45,007 bases of DNA from Candidatus Geothermincola primus (GCA_015711725.1 MU158466.1:4328-49334); one strand, 5' to 3'. Counted from the first letter of the stretch, positions 17,304 through 27,750 are shown. Notes: generated by a model not told the origin, from the sequence alone. Numbers and translations: made by a program.

Positions 17304-18401
17304 ATGCCTCAAGTTCCCCTTAGAGATTATGCATATGCCAATACCAGGGTGAGGGCGATGAGCGCGCGCCTCCTCGACGCCCAAACTTTCGATAGCCTTC
17401 TAGCCGCGCCGGATTTCAATCATTTTCTCAGCGACTTGGACGACACCGAGTATGGTCCATACGTGGAAGAGGCGGTAATCGAGGGCTTGAGACCCACCCT
17501 GATTGACCGAGCTTTCAACCGCAACCTGGTGGACAACTTCAAGAAGATCAGGGGATTTTTCGAAGGAAGGCCATATCAATTGACCCAAGCGATTCTGGCT
17601 AGATGGGATCTCTACAATCTTAAGACCATCCTCCGAGGGAAGCAAGCTTTTATAGCCAACAGCGAAATCTCCAGAAACATGATTCCCATGGGAGACTTCG
17701 ATGAAGTGCTGCTGGAGGAGATTATCTCCCAGCCCGATTTGAGGGCGGCTATCGACGCCATCTATATGTTTACTCGCGAGAGATGGATTCCTTATGGAAG
17801 AGCTCTCCTGGACAACATGGGACTTTACCTTCACGAACACGATCTAGCCACCCTAGAGCTGCCCATGGATCGCCTTCACTACGAGAAGGTGAGCGAGGTG
17901 ACCAAGGGGAGCGACAGCTCCAGTGTCAAGGCGAGAAGAGTGATCGAACTGGAGATCGACCTCATCAATCACGTCACCTTGCTGCGCATCAGTGGAATGT
18001 CCATGGATAAAGAACGGGTAAAAAGTTATTACCTCCATGGAGGAACACTGAACTTGGATCTCTTTATCCATCTCGCGGCTTCACATGATGAGGAGAGCCT
18101 CATATCCGCGCTTCCTTCCGCAGACCCTTACAAGAAGGTTCTCCAGGAAGCGATGGAAAAATTCGATGAGAAGGGCTATTCCGCCTTCCAGGACGATATG
18201 GAAAGATACATGATCAGGGAGGCCATCAAATTGAACGATGATCCCCTGGATATAGGGGTGATAATCAATTACATGTGGAGAAAGTATCTGGAGGTCACCA
18301 ACTTGCGTATAATCATGCGGGGCAAGAGTATAGGTCTGATCGAGTCCCAAATAAGAAAGGAAATGATAGTAATAGAAGAGGAAAGCGCCAAGAAAGGTTA
18401 G
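17304..18401 (+). CDS. atpC: V/A-type ATPase subunit C (rotor socket, d-type)
   Basis: Funnel-shaped subunit that seats the central rotor shaft (D/F) on the c ring. It equals subunit d of eukaryotic V-ATPases. The 365-residue, largely helical protein shows the family start DYAYANTRVRAMSARLLDAQTFDSLLAA and the repeated helical motif WDLYNLKTILRGK and YLEVTNLRIIMRGKSIG. The ATG at 17304 is preceded by AAGGAAG at slightly long spacing. It lies 47 bases after atpE. Confidence 0.94.
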   Translation: MPQVPLRDYAYANTRVRAMSARLLDAQTFDSLLAAPDFNHFLSDLDDTEYGPYVEEAVIEGLRPTLIDRAFNRNLVDNFKKIRGFFEGRPYQLTQAILARWDLYNLKTILRGKQAFIANSEISRNMIPMGDFDEVLLEEIISQPDLRAAIDAIYMFTRERWIPYGRALLDNMGLYLHEHDLATLELPMDRLHYEKVSEVTKGSDSSSVKARRVIELEIDLINHVTLLRISGMSMDKERVKSYYLHGGTLNLDLFIHLAASHDEESLISALPSADPYKKVLQEAMEKFDEKGYSAFQDDMERYMIREAIKLNDDPLDIGVIINYMWRKYLEVTNLRIIMRGKSIGLIESQIRKEMIVIEEESAKKG

Positions 18402-18479
18402 CTTGACTGCGGTTTTTCTAAGGATATTCGCGTCCCTGGTTGATCTCGGGGAGCGAGTAGAGGGAGGCATATAGAATAG

Positions 18480-18821
18480 ATGTATAAGGTTATAGTGGTT
18501 ACTGATCCCGAGAACGCCGATGGTTTCCGCTTAGCTGGGGTGACCGTCATCGAGGTGGACACCAAGGAAGCGGCAAGGGAGCAGATACGCTTGCTTTTAG
18601 AGGATGAGAGTTCCGGTATTATCGCACTCAATGAGAGCTATTACGCCGCTTTAGACGAGAAGACCATAGAGAAGATCGACAGCGTCTATCGGCCAATCGT
18701 GATACCTCTACCCATAAAGGAGACGGTGGAGTTAGTGGGGGAGAGAAGGGCTTATTTGGCCCGCCTGATCCACCGGGCGGTGGGATTCGATATAACCTTG
18801 AGGGCAAGGGAAGGCGAGTGA
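18480..18821 (+). CDS. atpF: V/A-type ATPase subunit F (central stalk)
   Basis: Small rotor subunit that binds subunit D and helps regulate hydrolysis. The 113-residue protein begins YKVIVVTDPENADGFRLAGV, the usual glycine-rich first strand and turn. It continues with SSGIIALNESYYAAL and RPIVIPLPIK, and ends in a helix containing YLARLIHRAVGFDITL. The ribosome site AGGGAGG is about 12 bases before the ATG, a slightly long gap. It is followed by atpA after 51 bases. Confidence 0.94.
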   Translation: MYKVIVVTDPENADGFRLAGVTVIEVDTKEAAREQIRLLLEDESSGIIALNESYYAALDEKTIEKIDSVYRPIVIPLPIKETVELVGERRAYLARLIHRAVGFDITLRAREGE

Positions 18822-18872
18822 GTTGAACTTCGGTAAAAGCTATAAGATAAATTCAGATAGAGGAGATAGAAG

Positions 18873-20621
18873 ATGATTGAGGGAACTATCGTCAAGGTAT
18901 CGGGGCCCGTAGTGAGCGTGGACAACATGGCGGGCGCCAAGATGTACGACATCACCAAAGTGGGAGAACTCGGTCTAATTGGCGAGATCGTTCGCCTGGA
19001 TGGGGAAGTGGCTATCGTTCAGGTCTATGAGGATACCTCAGGCCTGAGGGTGGGCGAAAAGGCGGTGTGCACGGAAGAGCCGTTGCTGCTGGAACTTGGG
19101 CCCGGACTTCTCTCCTCCATTTTCGACGGCATTCAGAGACGTCTAACCGATATCTCCGAGGAATGGGGGGATTTCATCGTCCGGGGTGTTACCACTGATT
19201 CCCTTCCCCGAGGCAGGAAGTGGGAGTTCGTGCCCATGGTGGAGATAGGCGACCAAGTGGAAGAAGGGGATATAGTGGGTGAGGTCTCCGAGACCCAACA
19301 CATTTCCCATAAGATCATGGTACCCCCAGGGGTATCTGGAAGGGTCGCGGAGGTTAAAGAAGGCGAGTTCGCTGTGGACGAAACCGTGGTGACGCTGGAG
19401 GATGGCTACCAGATCAAGCTCATGCAGACCTGGCCCGCCCGGGTACCCAGGCCAGTCAAGAGAAAAGAGAACCCCAATATACCCTTTATCACCGGGACTC
19501 GCATCCTGGATACCTTCTTTCCCATCGCCCAGGGAGGATACAGCATCATCCCTGGGGGATTCGGTACCGGCAAGACGGTGACCGAGCAGACTCTGGCAAA
19601 ATGGGCGGACGCCGATATCGTCGTTTATGTGGGTTGCGGTGAGCGAGGGAACGAGATGACCGAGGTGCTGACCGAGTTTCCCAACCTGATTGATCCCAAG
19701 ACCGGGGTTCCCCTGATGCAGCGTACCATCCTGGTGGCGAATACCTCCAACATGCCGGTGGCGGCGAGGGAAGCCTCCATCTACACCGGCATCACCCTGG
19801 CGGAATATTATCGTGACATGGGCTACAACGTGGCTATGATGGCCGATTCCACATCCCGCTGGGGGGAGGCGCTACGCGAGGTTTCCGGACGCTTGGAGGA
19901 GATGCCTGGCGAGGAGGGCTACCCCGCTTACCTGGCCACCCGCCTGGCCGACTTCTACGAGCGCTGCGGCAGAGCGGTGTGCTTGGGGAAAGACGAGCGC
20001 ATCGGTTCCATTACCGCCATCGGCGCGGTCTCCCCTCCGGGTGGGGACTTCTCCGAGCCCATGACCCAGAACTCCCTGCGGATAACCGGGGCTTTCTGGG
20101 CGCTAGACACACCCTTGGCTAACCGAAGGCATTTCCCCGCCATCAGCTGGCTGAAAAGTTACACCCTGTATTTAGATCAAATCAAGGATTGGTACGCCAA
20201 GAACGTGGCCGAGGACTGGAAAGAGCACCGCGATCGGGCTATGAGCCTGTTGCAAAAGGAAGTTGAGTTGCAAGAGATAGTTCAGCTGGTGGGACCGGAC
20301 GCCTTGCCGGATTTCGCCAAGGCGGTGCTGGAGACCACCCGGATGTTGCGTGAGGACTTCCTCCAGCAATTCGCGTTCAGCGATACCGACGCCTTCTGTT
20401 CCTTGCGCAAGCAATACCTGATGCTCAAGGCCATACTCACCTATTATGACTGCTTGGAAGAGGTACTGCTCCATGGGGTTCCCCTACGTCAAGCCACCGA
20501 GCATCCCATCAAAAACGAGATAGCTCGCATGAAGGAGATACCTTCCGAGGAGGCGGAGGAGAAGATCGCCGACCTCATCGAGCGGATAAAAAGCGAATTG
20601 CGTTCCTTAAGCGAATGGTAA
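18873..20621 (+). CDS. atpA: V/A-type ATP synthase catalytic subunit A
   Basis: The nucleotide-hydrolysing or synthesising subunit of the A3B3 head. The 582-residue protein contains the N-terminal barrel ([16 protein letters not shown]) and the A-specific non-homologous insert (about 110-200). The P-loop is GGFGTGKT (about 228-235), followed by [58 protein letters not shown] and the aromatic-rich C-terminal helical domain. No inteins or truncations are seen. The ATG has a GAGGAGATAG ribosome site. Confidence 0.98.
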   Translation: MIEGTIVKVSGPVVSVDNMAGAKMYDITKVGELGLIGEIVRLDGEVAIVQVYEDTSGLRVGEKAVCTEEPLLLELGPGLLSSIFDGIQRRLTDISEEWGDFIVRGVTTDSLPRGRKWEFVPMVEIGDQVEEGDIVGEVSETQHISHKIMVPPGVSGRVAEVKEGEFAVDETVVTLEDGYQIKLMQTWPARVPRPVKRKENPNIPFITGTRILDTFFPIAQGGYSIIPGGFGTGKTVTEQTLAKWADADIVVYVGCGERGNEMTEVLTEFPNLIDPKTGVPLMQRTILVANTSNMPVAAREASIYTGITLAEYYRDMGYNVAMMADSTSRWGEALREVSGRLEEMPGEEGYPAYLATRLADFYERCGRAVCLGKDERIGSITAIGAVSPPGGDFSEPMTQNSLRITGAFWALDTPLANRRHFPAISWLKSYTLYLDQIKDWYAKNVAEDWKEHRDRAMSLLQKEVELQEIVQLVGPDALPDFAKAVLETTRMLREDFLQQFAFSDTDAFCSLRKQYLMLKAILTYYDCLEEVLLHGVPLRQATEHPIKNEIARMKEIPSEEAEEKIADLIERIKSELRSLSEW

Positions 20622-20642
20622 GGATGTACGGGAGAGATAGTT

Positions 20643-22064
20643 ATGGATAAGGATACGGTTTCACTTGCGACAGTCGAATACCAGACCATCGGGGAGGTGG
20701 CTGGCCCCCTCCTCTTCGTGAGCAAGGTCAAGGGCGCCTCATATGGGGAGATGGTGGCTATCTACTCCGTGGATGGGAGCGTGAAGTACGGACAGGTCAT
20801 AGAAATTGCCGGGGATCTTGCGGTGGTGCAGGTCTTTGGGCCCACCGCCGGTCTGGAGGTGAAGAGGACCCGGGTCCGTTTCAGCGGCGAGGTGGCTAAG
20901 ATGCCTTGCAGCGTCAATCTGCTGGGACGGATACTCAACGGAATGGGCCAACCCCGGGACGGGGGCCCGGAGATCTTCGCTGAAGAAGAGAGAGAGATCA
21001 ATGGTTCCCCTATCAATCCCTGGTCCAGGGACGAACCCCGCGACTTCATCCAGACCGGGATAAGCGCCATCGACGGCTTGAATACCCTGGTGAGAGGCCA
21101 AAAGCTGCCCATCTTCTCGGGGTCCGGCTTACCCGGAAATGAGCTGGCAGCTCAGATAGTGAAGAACGCCAAGATCCTGGGGGGAGAGGAATTCGCCATC
21201 GTCTTCGGGGCTATGGGCATCACTCGTAGGGAAGCGTCTTTCTTCCAGGAGAGCTTTGCCCAGTCGGGAGCACTGGAGCGGGTGGTATTTTTCCTGAATC
21301 TGGCGGACGATCCCACGGTGGAACGCCTGCTCACCCCACGATGCGCCCTCACTGTGGCGGAATATCTTGCTTTCGAGCATGATATGCAGGTTCTGGTGAT
21401 CCTCACCGATATGACCAATTACTGCGAGGCCTTGAGGGAAATCTCCACTGCCCGCGAGGAGGTTCCTGGAAGGAGAGGATATCCCGGCTACATGTATACC
21501 GACCTAGCCAGCAACTACGAGAGGGCGGGAAGGATCAAGGGCAAGAAGGGATCGGTTACCCAGATTCCCATCCTCACAATGCCCGATGACGATATCACCC
21601 ATCCCATCCCCGACCTTACCGGTTATATTACTGAGGGACAGATCGTGCTCTCCCGACAGCTGCACCGTAAGGGCATCTTCCCCCCCATTGACGTGCTGCC
21701 CTGCCTCTCCCGGCTAATGAACCTGGGCATCGGGGAGGGAAGAACCCGAGGAGACCACCGAGGTCTGGCCGACCAACTCTACGCTTTCTACGCCGAAGGT
21801 GTTGATTTGAGAAGGCTGGTGGCTATCGTGGGCGAGGAGGCCCTCACCGACATCGACCGGCTGACGCTTAAATTCGCCGACGCCTTCGAACAGAATTACC
21901 TAGACCAGAAGGACGAAAACCGGGAACTGGAGCAGACCCTGGAGTTGGGATGGAAATTGCTGAGCATGATGCCCAAGGAGAGCATCAAGCGTGTCAAGAC
22001 CGAGTACATCGAGAAATATTATAGCCCTGAGAAAGCGGAGGATATCGTGGTCTCCTCCTCTTAG
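20643..22064 (+). CDS. atpB: V/A-type ATP synthase non-catalytic subunit B
   Basis: Alternates with subunit A in the head. The 473-residue product lacks a classical P-loop: the corresponding loop reads [14 protein letters not shown], as expected for B subunits. Other family blocks are [106 protein letters not shown] and LNRLMNLG-like [17 protein letters not shown]. It begins 21 bases after atpA. Confidence 0.98.
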   Translation: MDKDTVSLATVEYQTIGEVAGPLLFVSKVKGASYGEMVAIYSVDGSVKYGQVIEIAGDLAVVQVFGPTAGLEVKRTRVRFSGEVAKMPCSVNLLGRILNGMGQPRDGGPEIFAEEEREINGSPINPWSRDEPRDFIQTGISAIDGLNTLVRGQKLPIFSGSGLPGNELAAQIVKNAKILGGEEFAIVFGAMGITRREASFFQESFAQSGALERVVFFLNLADDPTVERLLTPRCALTVAEYLAFEHDMQVLVILTDMTNYCEALREISTAREEVPGRRGYPGYMYTDLASNYERAGRIKGKKGSVTQIPILTMPDDDITHPIPDLTGYITEGQIVLSRQLHRKGIFPPIDVLPCLSRLMNLGIGEGRTRGDHRGLADQLYAFYAEGVDLRRLVAIVGEEALTDIDRLTLKFADAFEQNYLDQKDENRELEQTLELGWKLLSMMPKESIKRVKTEYIEKYYSPEKAEDIVVSSS

Positions 22065-22118
22065 AGGATCGATGAGAACGAAGAGCGGTTAAGAGTCGAA
22101 TACAGGCGGAGAAGAGAG

Positions 22119-22787
22119 ATGGAACAGGTACATCCCACCAGGAGCGAGCTACTGAAGAGAAAGGCCAACCGCGCCCTGGCGGAGCAGGGCATGAACCTGC
22201 TCAAGCGCAAGCGGGACGCATTGCTCCGGGAGTTCATGCCTATCATCGACGAGACCATGCGCCTCTCCCTTCGCCTGGAGAGAGTGACCGCCGACGCCCA
22301 ATACGAGCTTTCCATGGCCAAAGCCAAAGAGGGGGGCCCCGTTATCCGCTCGGCGTCCTTCGCCGCCAGCGGCGAAGCTCTGGTGGACATCACTGGAACC
22401 CACGTGATGGGGGTTCCTATACCGGTGATCAAGAAGGGGACCAGCTCCATACGGCCCCTCACCAAACGCGGCTATTCTATCACCGGGGTAAGTGGCAGAG
22501 TTGACTCCATCGCCGATAAATTCGAGGAGATTATCGACGTGATCATCGAGAGCGCCGATATCGAGACCCGGTTGCGAAGGCTTGGCGAGGAGTTGAGAAA
22601 GACCAACCGCAGGGTTAACGCTCTGGAAAACATAGTCATCCCCGATTTAAGCGAGCAGATCAAGTTCATCAATATGAGCTTGGAGGAGCGGGCAAGGGAG
22701 GACATCTTTCGTCTCAAGAAAGTGAAGAAGGCGCTGGAGAGGAAAGAGATGGAGCGCCTGCGCCGCCTCTCCAGCGGCCAGTTGTGA
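22119..22787 (+). CDS. atpD: V/A-type ATPase subunit D (central rotor shaft)
   Basis: Forms the coiled-coil shaft that rotates inside the head. The 222-residue protein has the conserved N-terminus HPTRSELLKRKANRALAEQG and LLKRKRDALLREFMPI. The long C-terminal helix includes LRKTNRRVNALENIVIPDL, followed by FRLKKVKKALERKE. The ATG at 22119 has a GGAGAAGAG site. It is the last gene of the operon; no clear terminator is visible after it. Confidence 0.95.
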   Translation: MEQVHPTRSELLKRKANRALAEQGMNLLKRKRDALLREFMPIIDETMRLSLRLERVTADAQYELSMAKAKEGGPVIRSASFAASGEALVDITGTHVMGVPIPVIKKGTSSIRPLTKRGYSITGVSGRVDSIADKFEEIIDVIIESADIETRLRRLGEELRKTNRRVNALENIVIPDLSEQIKFINMSLEERAREDIFRLKKVKKALERKEMERLRRLSSGQL

Positions 22788-23815
22788 GCTTGTGGCGCCT
22801 GAGCGAATATCCTGACGGTGTTTACCTGCGAGCGTAACCTCTCAGCTATCTGTTGATAAGGAATGACCTCACCCGGGCATGTTTTACTTCCCCATGATCG
22901 ATGCGTGGATATGCTTCCGCCCTGGCGGGAAAGATTTACCACATCCCCGTAAATTCACCTCTTCCGTTCTTTCTAGGCGCGGAGTGCCACGAGACAAACT
23001 CACCTTCTTTTTGGGCAAAACGAGGAGCATCGGCGGAAAGATTGACGGTAGCTTAATTACTAGATAGGTCGCTTGCGGATTAATTTCACTTATTGTAATT
23101 TTTTAAAATCAGATTTGTGTCTTGATCCATCGCTGGGTGCCGCCCCGTTCTTAATTTAGGGAATGCCGAGCGATGTAACGATGATAAGATGTAAAAGCAT
23201 AATCTCCAGAATGATTTATCTAGGTGGAGTATTTGACCAACGGATCGAATAGCTCCGTTAAGAGCAACAAGAGGTGTCGGAATTCCCTGAAAGTGAACCT
23301 GGTTGATGCTTGGCATTTTTTATCCATAATTCTCGGAGATCATGGAAGTTTCTTGTGGATGGAAATTAACAATATAACATTGTGTAAATTTTATACTGAA
23401 ATGCCTGCTTGGTATGTTCCTGGGTTGACGCATGGTCTCAAAGCTCTCAGCCTATGCCTCCACTCCGCTACTGCTTCATGGTGCGAATGAGAAGGAAATA
23501 TAAGCGGTATATTATTTGTTTGATTTTAATACCAATATTATAATTGACCAATCAGTTTAAATATGATAGCATTTTTGCCAGCTTTGCTGCGCTATATGCT
23601 CTCACAACCAATGGATTTTTGGAAAAAGTTATCGATTTCATATGGAGGGACTAGGGAAGATTAACCAGGAAAGGGGGTGCCACGTAGAGTTCTGGTGAAA
23701 GATGCGCTAAATCGCTATTTTTTCATGTTATCTCTTGACCAGAGAAAATTTGATATCAAAATAGTTTTCCTCTGTGGCAAGGAGAAAAATATTCAATACT
23801 TGGGGGTGAACAAGC
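22788..23815. other. Long intergenic region, about 1 kb
   Basis: AT-rich, with only short frames lacking ribosome sites or motifs. I recognise no tRNA, riboswitch or terminator. A candidate promoter for the propeller gene lies near its right end. Confidence 0.5.
23516..23544 (+). promoter_or_regulatory. Candidate promoter upstream of the propeller protein gene
   Basis: TATAAT at 23539-23544 is a perfect -10 box, with TTGTTT at 23516-23521 after a 17-base spacer. The implied leader is about 265 bases, which is long, so the call is tentative. Confidence 0.35.
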
Positions 23816-26326
23816 ATGAAAAAACGTTGGAATCGCTTAGACCTTTCCGTTTATTTGACGCTTATTTTACTGGTAAGCGTAATGTTTCCACTGTTTAACT
23901 CGGCGCCCGCTCTCTCCTCCAATCCCACCGGTTGGTACTGGCAAAACCCCTATCCAACGGGAAATGACCTCATTTCGGTGCGGGCGATAGATTCCGAATC
24001 CGCCTGGATGGTGGGCTCCAAGGGGGCCATTCTAAGGACGGATGACGGAGGCTCCACTTGGGAACAACAAACTTCTGGCACTTCGGATTATCTGTGTGGT
24101 ATGGCGGTAGTTGACTCCAGTATCGCTTGGGCTGTGGGAGGTAATGTATTCAATTCTACTCCAATAATTCTCAAGACTACCGACGGAGGAAATTTGTGGT
24201 CACCCCAGAGCGCCGGCGTCAATGCCTTCCCTGTGGATATTGACGCCGTGGATGCAACAACCGCTTGGATAGCGGGAGGAATTTTGTCTTCCAACACCCC
24301 TGTTATCCTCAAAACCACCGATGGAGGCGCGACCTGGGTTCCCCAGAACCCAGGGAGCGGTAATTTGTTATATGACGTGGATGCCCTTAACAACAACACC
24401 GCCTGGGTGGTGGGGGTAAATGGCGTTATCCTCAAAACCACCGATGGAGGCGCGACCTGGGTTCCTCAGAACTCCGGCACTACCAATGTTCTCGAAAATG
24501 TTGTCGCTGTGGACAATAATATTGCGTGGATAGCGGGAGATGGCGGGGTTATCCTCAAAACCACCGACGGAGGCGCGACCTGGGTTCCCCAGAACTCCGG
24601 CACCGATAAAAATTTAACTGAGCTGTTCGCTTTGGACGCAAACACCGCCTGGGTGGTGGGGGGAAACGGAGTTATCCTCAAAACCACCGACGGAGGCGCG
24701 ACCTGGGTTCCCCAGAACTCCGGCACCAGCAATTATCTATACAGCGTTTCTATTATTGAAAGCGGCTGTTCCTGGGCGGTAGGAGTAGATGGAACAATTC
24801 TCAAAAGCACCAACGGCTCAGATTGGGCGGATCAGTGCCGTGGAGTTCGTAACACCCTCATGGAAATTGAAGCCATAAACAACAACATTGCCTGGGCGGT
24901 GGGTGATGGAGGTGTTATCCTCAAGACTACCGACGGAGGCGCCAGCTGGAACTCCCAGAACTCCGGAACCAGTAATCATCTGAGGGAAATCTCCGCGGTG
25001 AGCGAAAACATCGCCTGGACAGTGGGGATGGACGGGATCATTCTTAAAACGGTTGACGGAGGGACCAACTGGATTTCTCAAAGCTCTCCCACCCCCAAAT
25101 GGTTGTATGCAGTTTCCGCAACTGATTCCTCTACCGCTTGGGCTTTAGGCGCGGGAGTGTTCAAGACGGTAAATGGAGTAGACTGGTATGTGGTTACCGA
25201 TCAGTTCAGCGGTAACGATATCGCGGCTCTAAACGCTAATATCGCTTGGGTAGCGAGTTTCGGCGTAATTAAAAAGACCACTGACGGAGGCGCCACATGG
25301 GTGGACCAGTCCGTACCCGGTCAGTTCCATATCTGGGAGATTTATCCTGTAAACGCCAACATATTATGGGCGGTGGGAGATGGAGGAAGGATCCTCAAGA
25401 CCACCGATGGAGGAACCAACTGGATTTTACAGGATTCCGGAACCACCAATAGCTTGTATGACGTTGTGGCTGTTGACGCCACGACTGCATGGGCGGTGGG
25501 GATGAGCGGGGTGATCCTCAAGACCACCGACGGTGGCAACTCCTGGGTAACTCAGAATTCGGGCGCCTATGATTCCCTCTACGGGATTGACGCGATTGAT
25601 CCCAATGTCGCTTGGACCTGCGGGATGGTGGGCACTATTTTACATACTGTCGACGGTGGCGCGGGCACTCCAGTTCCCCATTTAACTTCCCTGGCGCCGG
25701 AGTCCGGGCCGGTGGGAACCGAGGTGACCCTCTCCGGCTCCCGCTTCGGCGCGAGCCAGGGCTCCTCCCGGGTGTACTTCGGCTCGGTCCAGGCCACCCA
25801 GTACAACTCCTGGAGCGACACCCAGATAAGATGCCTGGTGCCGGATGGAATCAACGGAACCGTGCAGGTGACCGTGGTCACCGGCGCGGGAACCTCCAAC
25901 GGACTGCCCTTTACCGTGACCTATCCCGCCCCCACGGTGACCTCCATCACTCCCAACTCGGGCAATCAAAACAGCGTGGTGAGCATCACTAACCTAGCGG
26001 GAACCAACTTCCTCTCCGGGGCCAGCGCGCGTCTGGAGAAGGGAACTAAGGTAATCAACGCCACCGAGGTGGTGGTGGTCTCTCCCACCAAGATCACCTG
26101 CAAATTCAATTTGAGCGGGGCAGAGACGGGTGCCTACGACGTGGTGGTGAAGAATCCCGACAATCAGGAAGGCAGGCTCGTCGCTGGGTTCACCGTGAAG
26201 ACCGCGCCTAACCCCTGCGGGGGTGGCGGTTCAGCTTCCCTGGTGCTCTTCGGGGTGGCAATGGGCCTCATCTCCCTTGCCGGAACCGGATATGGCCGCA
26301 GGCGCGCCAGGAATTCTCAAGGATAG
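23816..26326 (+). CDS. Secreted Ycf48-like beta-propeller protein with two IPT/TIG domains and C-terminal sorting-like tail
   Basis: The 836-residue product has a Sec signal peptide (KKRWNRLDLSVYLTLILLVSVMFPLF, cleavage near ALSS). About fourteen repeats of roughly 41 residues follow (GVILKTTDGG, ATWVPQNSGT), reminiscent of Ycf48/photosystem II stability-factor and BNR-type propellers; fourteen would make two seven-bladed propellers. Residues about 622-800 form two IPT/TIG domains (SLAPESGPVGTEVTLSGSRF and ITPNSGNQNSVVSI). The C-terminus reads PCGGGGSAS, then a hydrophobic stretch, then GRRRAR: a tripartite sorting-type signal. The ribosome site is GGGGGTGA before the ATG. The likely role is a surface adhesin or sensor scaffold; no enzymatic residues are recognisable. 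A hairpin terminator follows, so the gene is probably monocistronic. Confidence 0.85.
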   Translation: MKKRWNRLDLSVYLTLILLVSVMFPLFNSAPALSSNPTGWYWQNPYPTGNDLISVRAIDSESAWMVGSKGAILRTDDGGSTWEQQTSGTSDYLCGMAVVDSSIAWAVGGNVFNSTPIILKTTDGGNLWSPQSAGVNAFPVDIDAVDATTAWIAGGILSSNTPVILKTTDGGATWVPQNPGSGNLLYDVDALNNNTAWVVGVNGVILKTTDGGATWVPQNSGTTNVLENVVAVDNNIAWIAGDGGVILKTTDGGATWVPQNSGTDKNLTELFALDANTAWVVGGNGVILKTTDGGATWVPQNSGTSNYLYSVSIIESGCSWAVGVDGTILKSTNGSDWADQCRGVRNTLMEIEAINNNIAWAVGDGGVILKTTDGGASWNSQNSGTSNHLREISAVSENIAWTVGMDGIILKTVDGGTNWISQSSPTPKWLYAVSATDSSTAWALGAGVFKTVNGVDWYVVTDQFSGNDIAALNANIAWVASFGVIKKTTDGGATWVDQSVPGQFHIWEIYPVNANILWAVGDGGRILKTTDGGTNWILQDSGTTNSLYDVVAVDATTAWAVGMSGVILKTTDGGNSWVTQNSGAYDSLYGIDAIDPNVAWTCGMVGTILHTVDGGAGTPVPHLTSLAPESGPVGTEVTLSGSRFGASQGSSRVYFGSVQATQYNSWSDTQIRCLVPDGINGTVQVTVVTGAGTSNGLPFTVTYPAPTVTSITPNSGNQNSVVSITNLAGTNFLSGASARLEKGTKVINATEVVVVSPTKITCKFNLSGAETGAYDVVVKNPDNQEGRLVAGFTVKTAPNPCGGGGSASLVLFGVAMGLISLAGTGYGRRRARNSQG
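24302..24726 (+). repeat. Four near-identical coding repeats with exact 123-bp period
   Basis: Cores of about 55 bases beginning GTTATCCTCAAAACCACCGA start at 24302, 24425, 24548 and 24671. They differ by only a few substitutions, while the rest of each 123-base unit varies. This suggests recent duplication or gene conversion among propeller blades. Confidence 0.9.
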
Positions 26327-26353
26327 GCAAAGTTACATAACGTGAAATAGAAG

Positions 26354-26386
26354 CTGGTCGGCGGATCCTCCGCCGGCCAGTTCTTT
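26354..26386 (+). terminator. Rho-independent terminator after the propeller gene
   Basis: A 12-base-pair stem (CTGGTCGGCGGA pairing with TCCGCCGGCCAG, one G-U pair) with a TCC loop spans 26354-26380. It is followed by TTCTTT, 27 bases after the stop codon. Confidence 0.8.
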
Positions 26387-26667
26387 CCCCACTTTTGGCT
26401 CTAAGAGAAGTAAAGCCTTTTGACGGGGGGTTTAAATTGAGATATTTAACGCCTCTGGCCATCCTCACTTTGGGCCTTCGCTGGGCATAGACTAGGCGGA
26501 TAGAAAAATTCGCCGTTTCGAACTGGGGAAGCAATGATGTATACTTTCTTCGAATCCGCTATGGCCGAAGGGTTCGTGGCGTTTTTAGGAAAGATGGATT
26601 GGAGGGGAAACCCTCAGGCTTCCATCCATGGTGATTTGCGGCGAAAGGAGGCGTGGAGGGAGCGAAG

Positions 26668-27453
26668 ATGAGACCCATTCTCTTTCATCTGGGGAACATT
26701 CCCATCTACTCCTACGGGTTCATGCTCTTTATCGCCTTCCTAACCGGCACCCTCTTGGGGAGGTGGGAGCTGAAGAGAAAAGGGGTGGACGTCTCAAATC
26801 TTTTCTTCTTTGTGGCCATCGCCGCCCTGGCCGCCATCGTGGGATCCCGCCTCTTCTATGTTCTGGGGCATCTGGAGGAATTTTCCCAGAACTGGTCAAG
26901 GATCTTCGATATAAGCTCGGTGGGCTTGGTCTATTATGGAGGGCTGCTCACGGCTATACCTATAGGGGTATTTGCGGCGAGGTTGTTGAAGCTGCCTTTG
27001 GGTCCGCTGGCGGACGCCGCCGGCTTGTTCTTACCCCTCTCCATTGCCATCGCCAGGATAGGTTGCTTTCTCAACGGGTGTTGCGGGGGCAAGCATTCCG
27101 GGCTGCCCTGGGCGGTGACCTTTCCTGGCGCCGCGGAAGCCGTCCACCCCACTCAGCTATACGAGATGATTCTGGATCTGATAGCTTTCGCCGTGCTACT
27201 TGTCGTAAGGAAGAGGTTGAAGCGGGACTGGGAACTTTTCCTGCTTTCCCTAGCCCTCTACGCCTCCATCCGTTTCGTTGTGGAGTTCTTCCGCTTCCAT
27301 CCCTCGGAGAAGGGCGCCCTCTTCTTCCAACTACTCAGCGCCGCCATCTTCGCGGTGGCCGTGGGAATCATGTTTTATCGCCGCCGGACTTCGCGGTTAA
27401 ACCTCTCCGAGCAGGGAGGGTACTCCTCCCTGGAGGATTTGCCTAAAGGATAG
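26668..27453 (+). CDS. lgt: Prolipoprotein diacylglyceryl transferase
   Basis: Membrane enzyme that attaches diacylglycerol to the lipobox Cys of prolipoproteins, the first lipoprotein maturation step. The 261-residue protein has about seven membrane helices. The Lgt signature region is ISIARIGCFLNGCCGGKHSG in near form (seen as AIARIGCFLNGCCGG), preceded by VYYGGLLTAIPIGVFAAR-type sequence and followed by VHPTQLYEMILDL. I chose the ATG at 26668 because GGAGGG at 26655-26660 is ideally spaced and the product starts MRPILFHLGNIPIYSYGF as usual. A GTG at 26653 would add five residues but lacks spacing. Its presence implies lipoproteins in this organism. Confidence 0.95.
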   Translation: MRPILFHLGNIPIYSYGFMLFIAFLTGTLLGRWELKRKGVDVSNLFFFVAIAALAAIVGSRLFYVLGHLEEFSQNWSRIFDISSVGLVYYGGLLTAIPIGVFAARLLKLPLGPLADAAGLFLPLSIAIARIGCFLNGCCGGKHSGLPWAVTFPGAAEAVHPTQLYEMILDLIAFAVLLVVRKRLKRDWELFLLSLALYASIRFVVEFFRFHPSEKGALFFQLLSAAIFAVAVGIMFYRRRTSRLNLSEQGGYSSLEDLPKG

Positions 27454-27750
27454 AATAATAAATAAGATAGATAAATGGATGAATAAAACGAAATGGGGCG
27501 GAATACAATGGCTGTTCGCGGGCAACGCTGGAGAGGGCGAAAGATGCGGAACGGAAGGGAGACATCAATTAGATATTAAATATTAAGTGGAGGTTTAAAA
27601 CACAGTTCAGATATTTGTTTGTGTAAAAATTTTGCGTAATCACTCAGAACCAATGTCTTGACCTTTGTCAACCTGAGAAAATAAAGCTCGTGACGCGCGA
27701 AGCGATGATATAGCGATGAGATAACGCTAGCTGGAAGATAGAGATATAAA
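27454..27750. other. Intergenic region between lgt and murA
   Basis: AT-rich, with no supported gene. A weak TTGACC at 27658-27663 followed by TAAAGC could be a murA promoter but is poor. Confidence 0.4.

Noticed and set aside
20643-22064. Subunit B lacking a P-loop as a sign of inactivation
   Set aside because: Non-catalytic B subunits normally lack the classical P-loop; this is expected.
23400-23500. Possible riboswitch upstream of the propeller gene
   Set aside because: I compared it with the c-di-GMP-I pattern; the conserved core and paired stems are not there.
22879-23898. Three short plus-strand frames in the 1-kb gap before the propeller gene
   Set aside because: None has a ribosome site or motif, and the last overlaps the start of the well-supported propeller gene.
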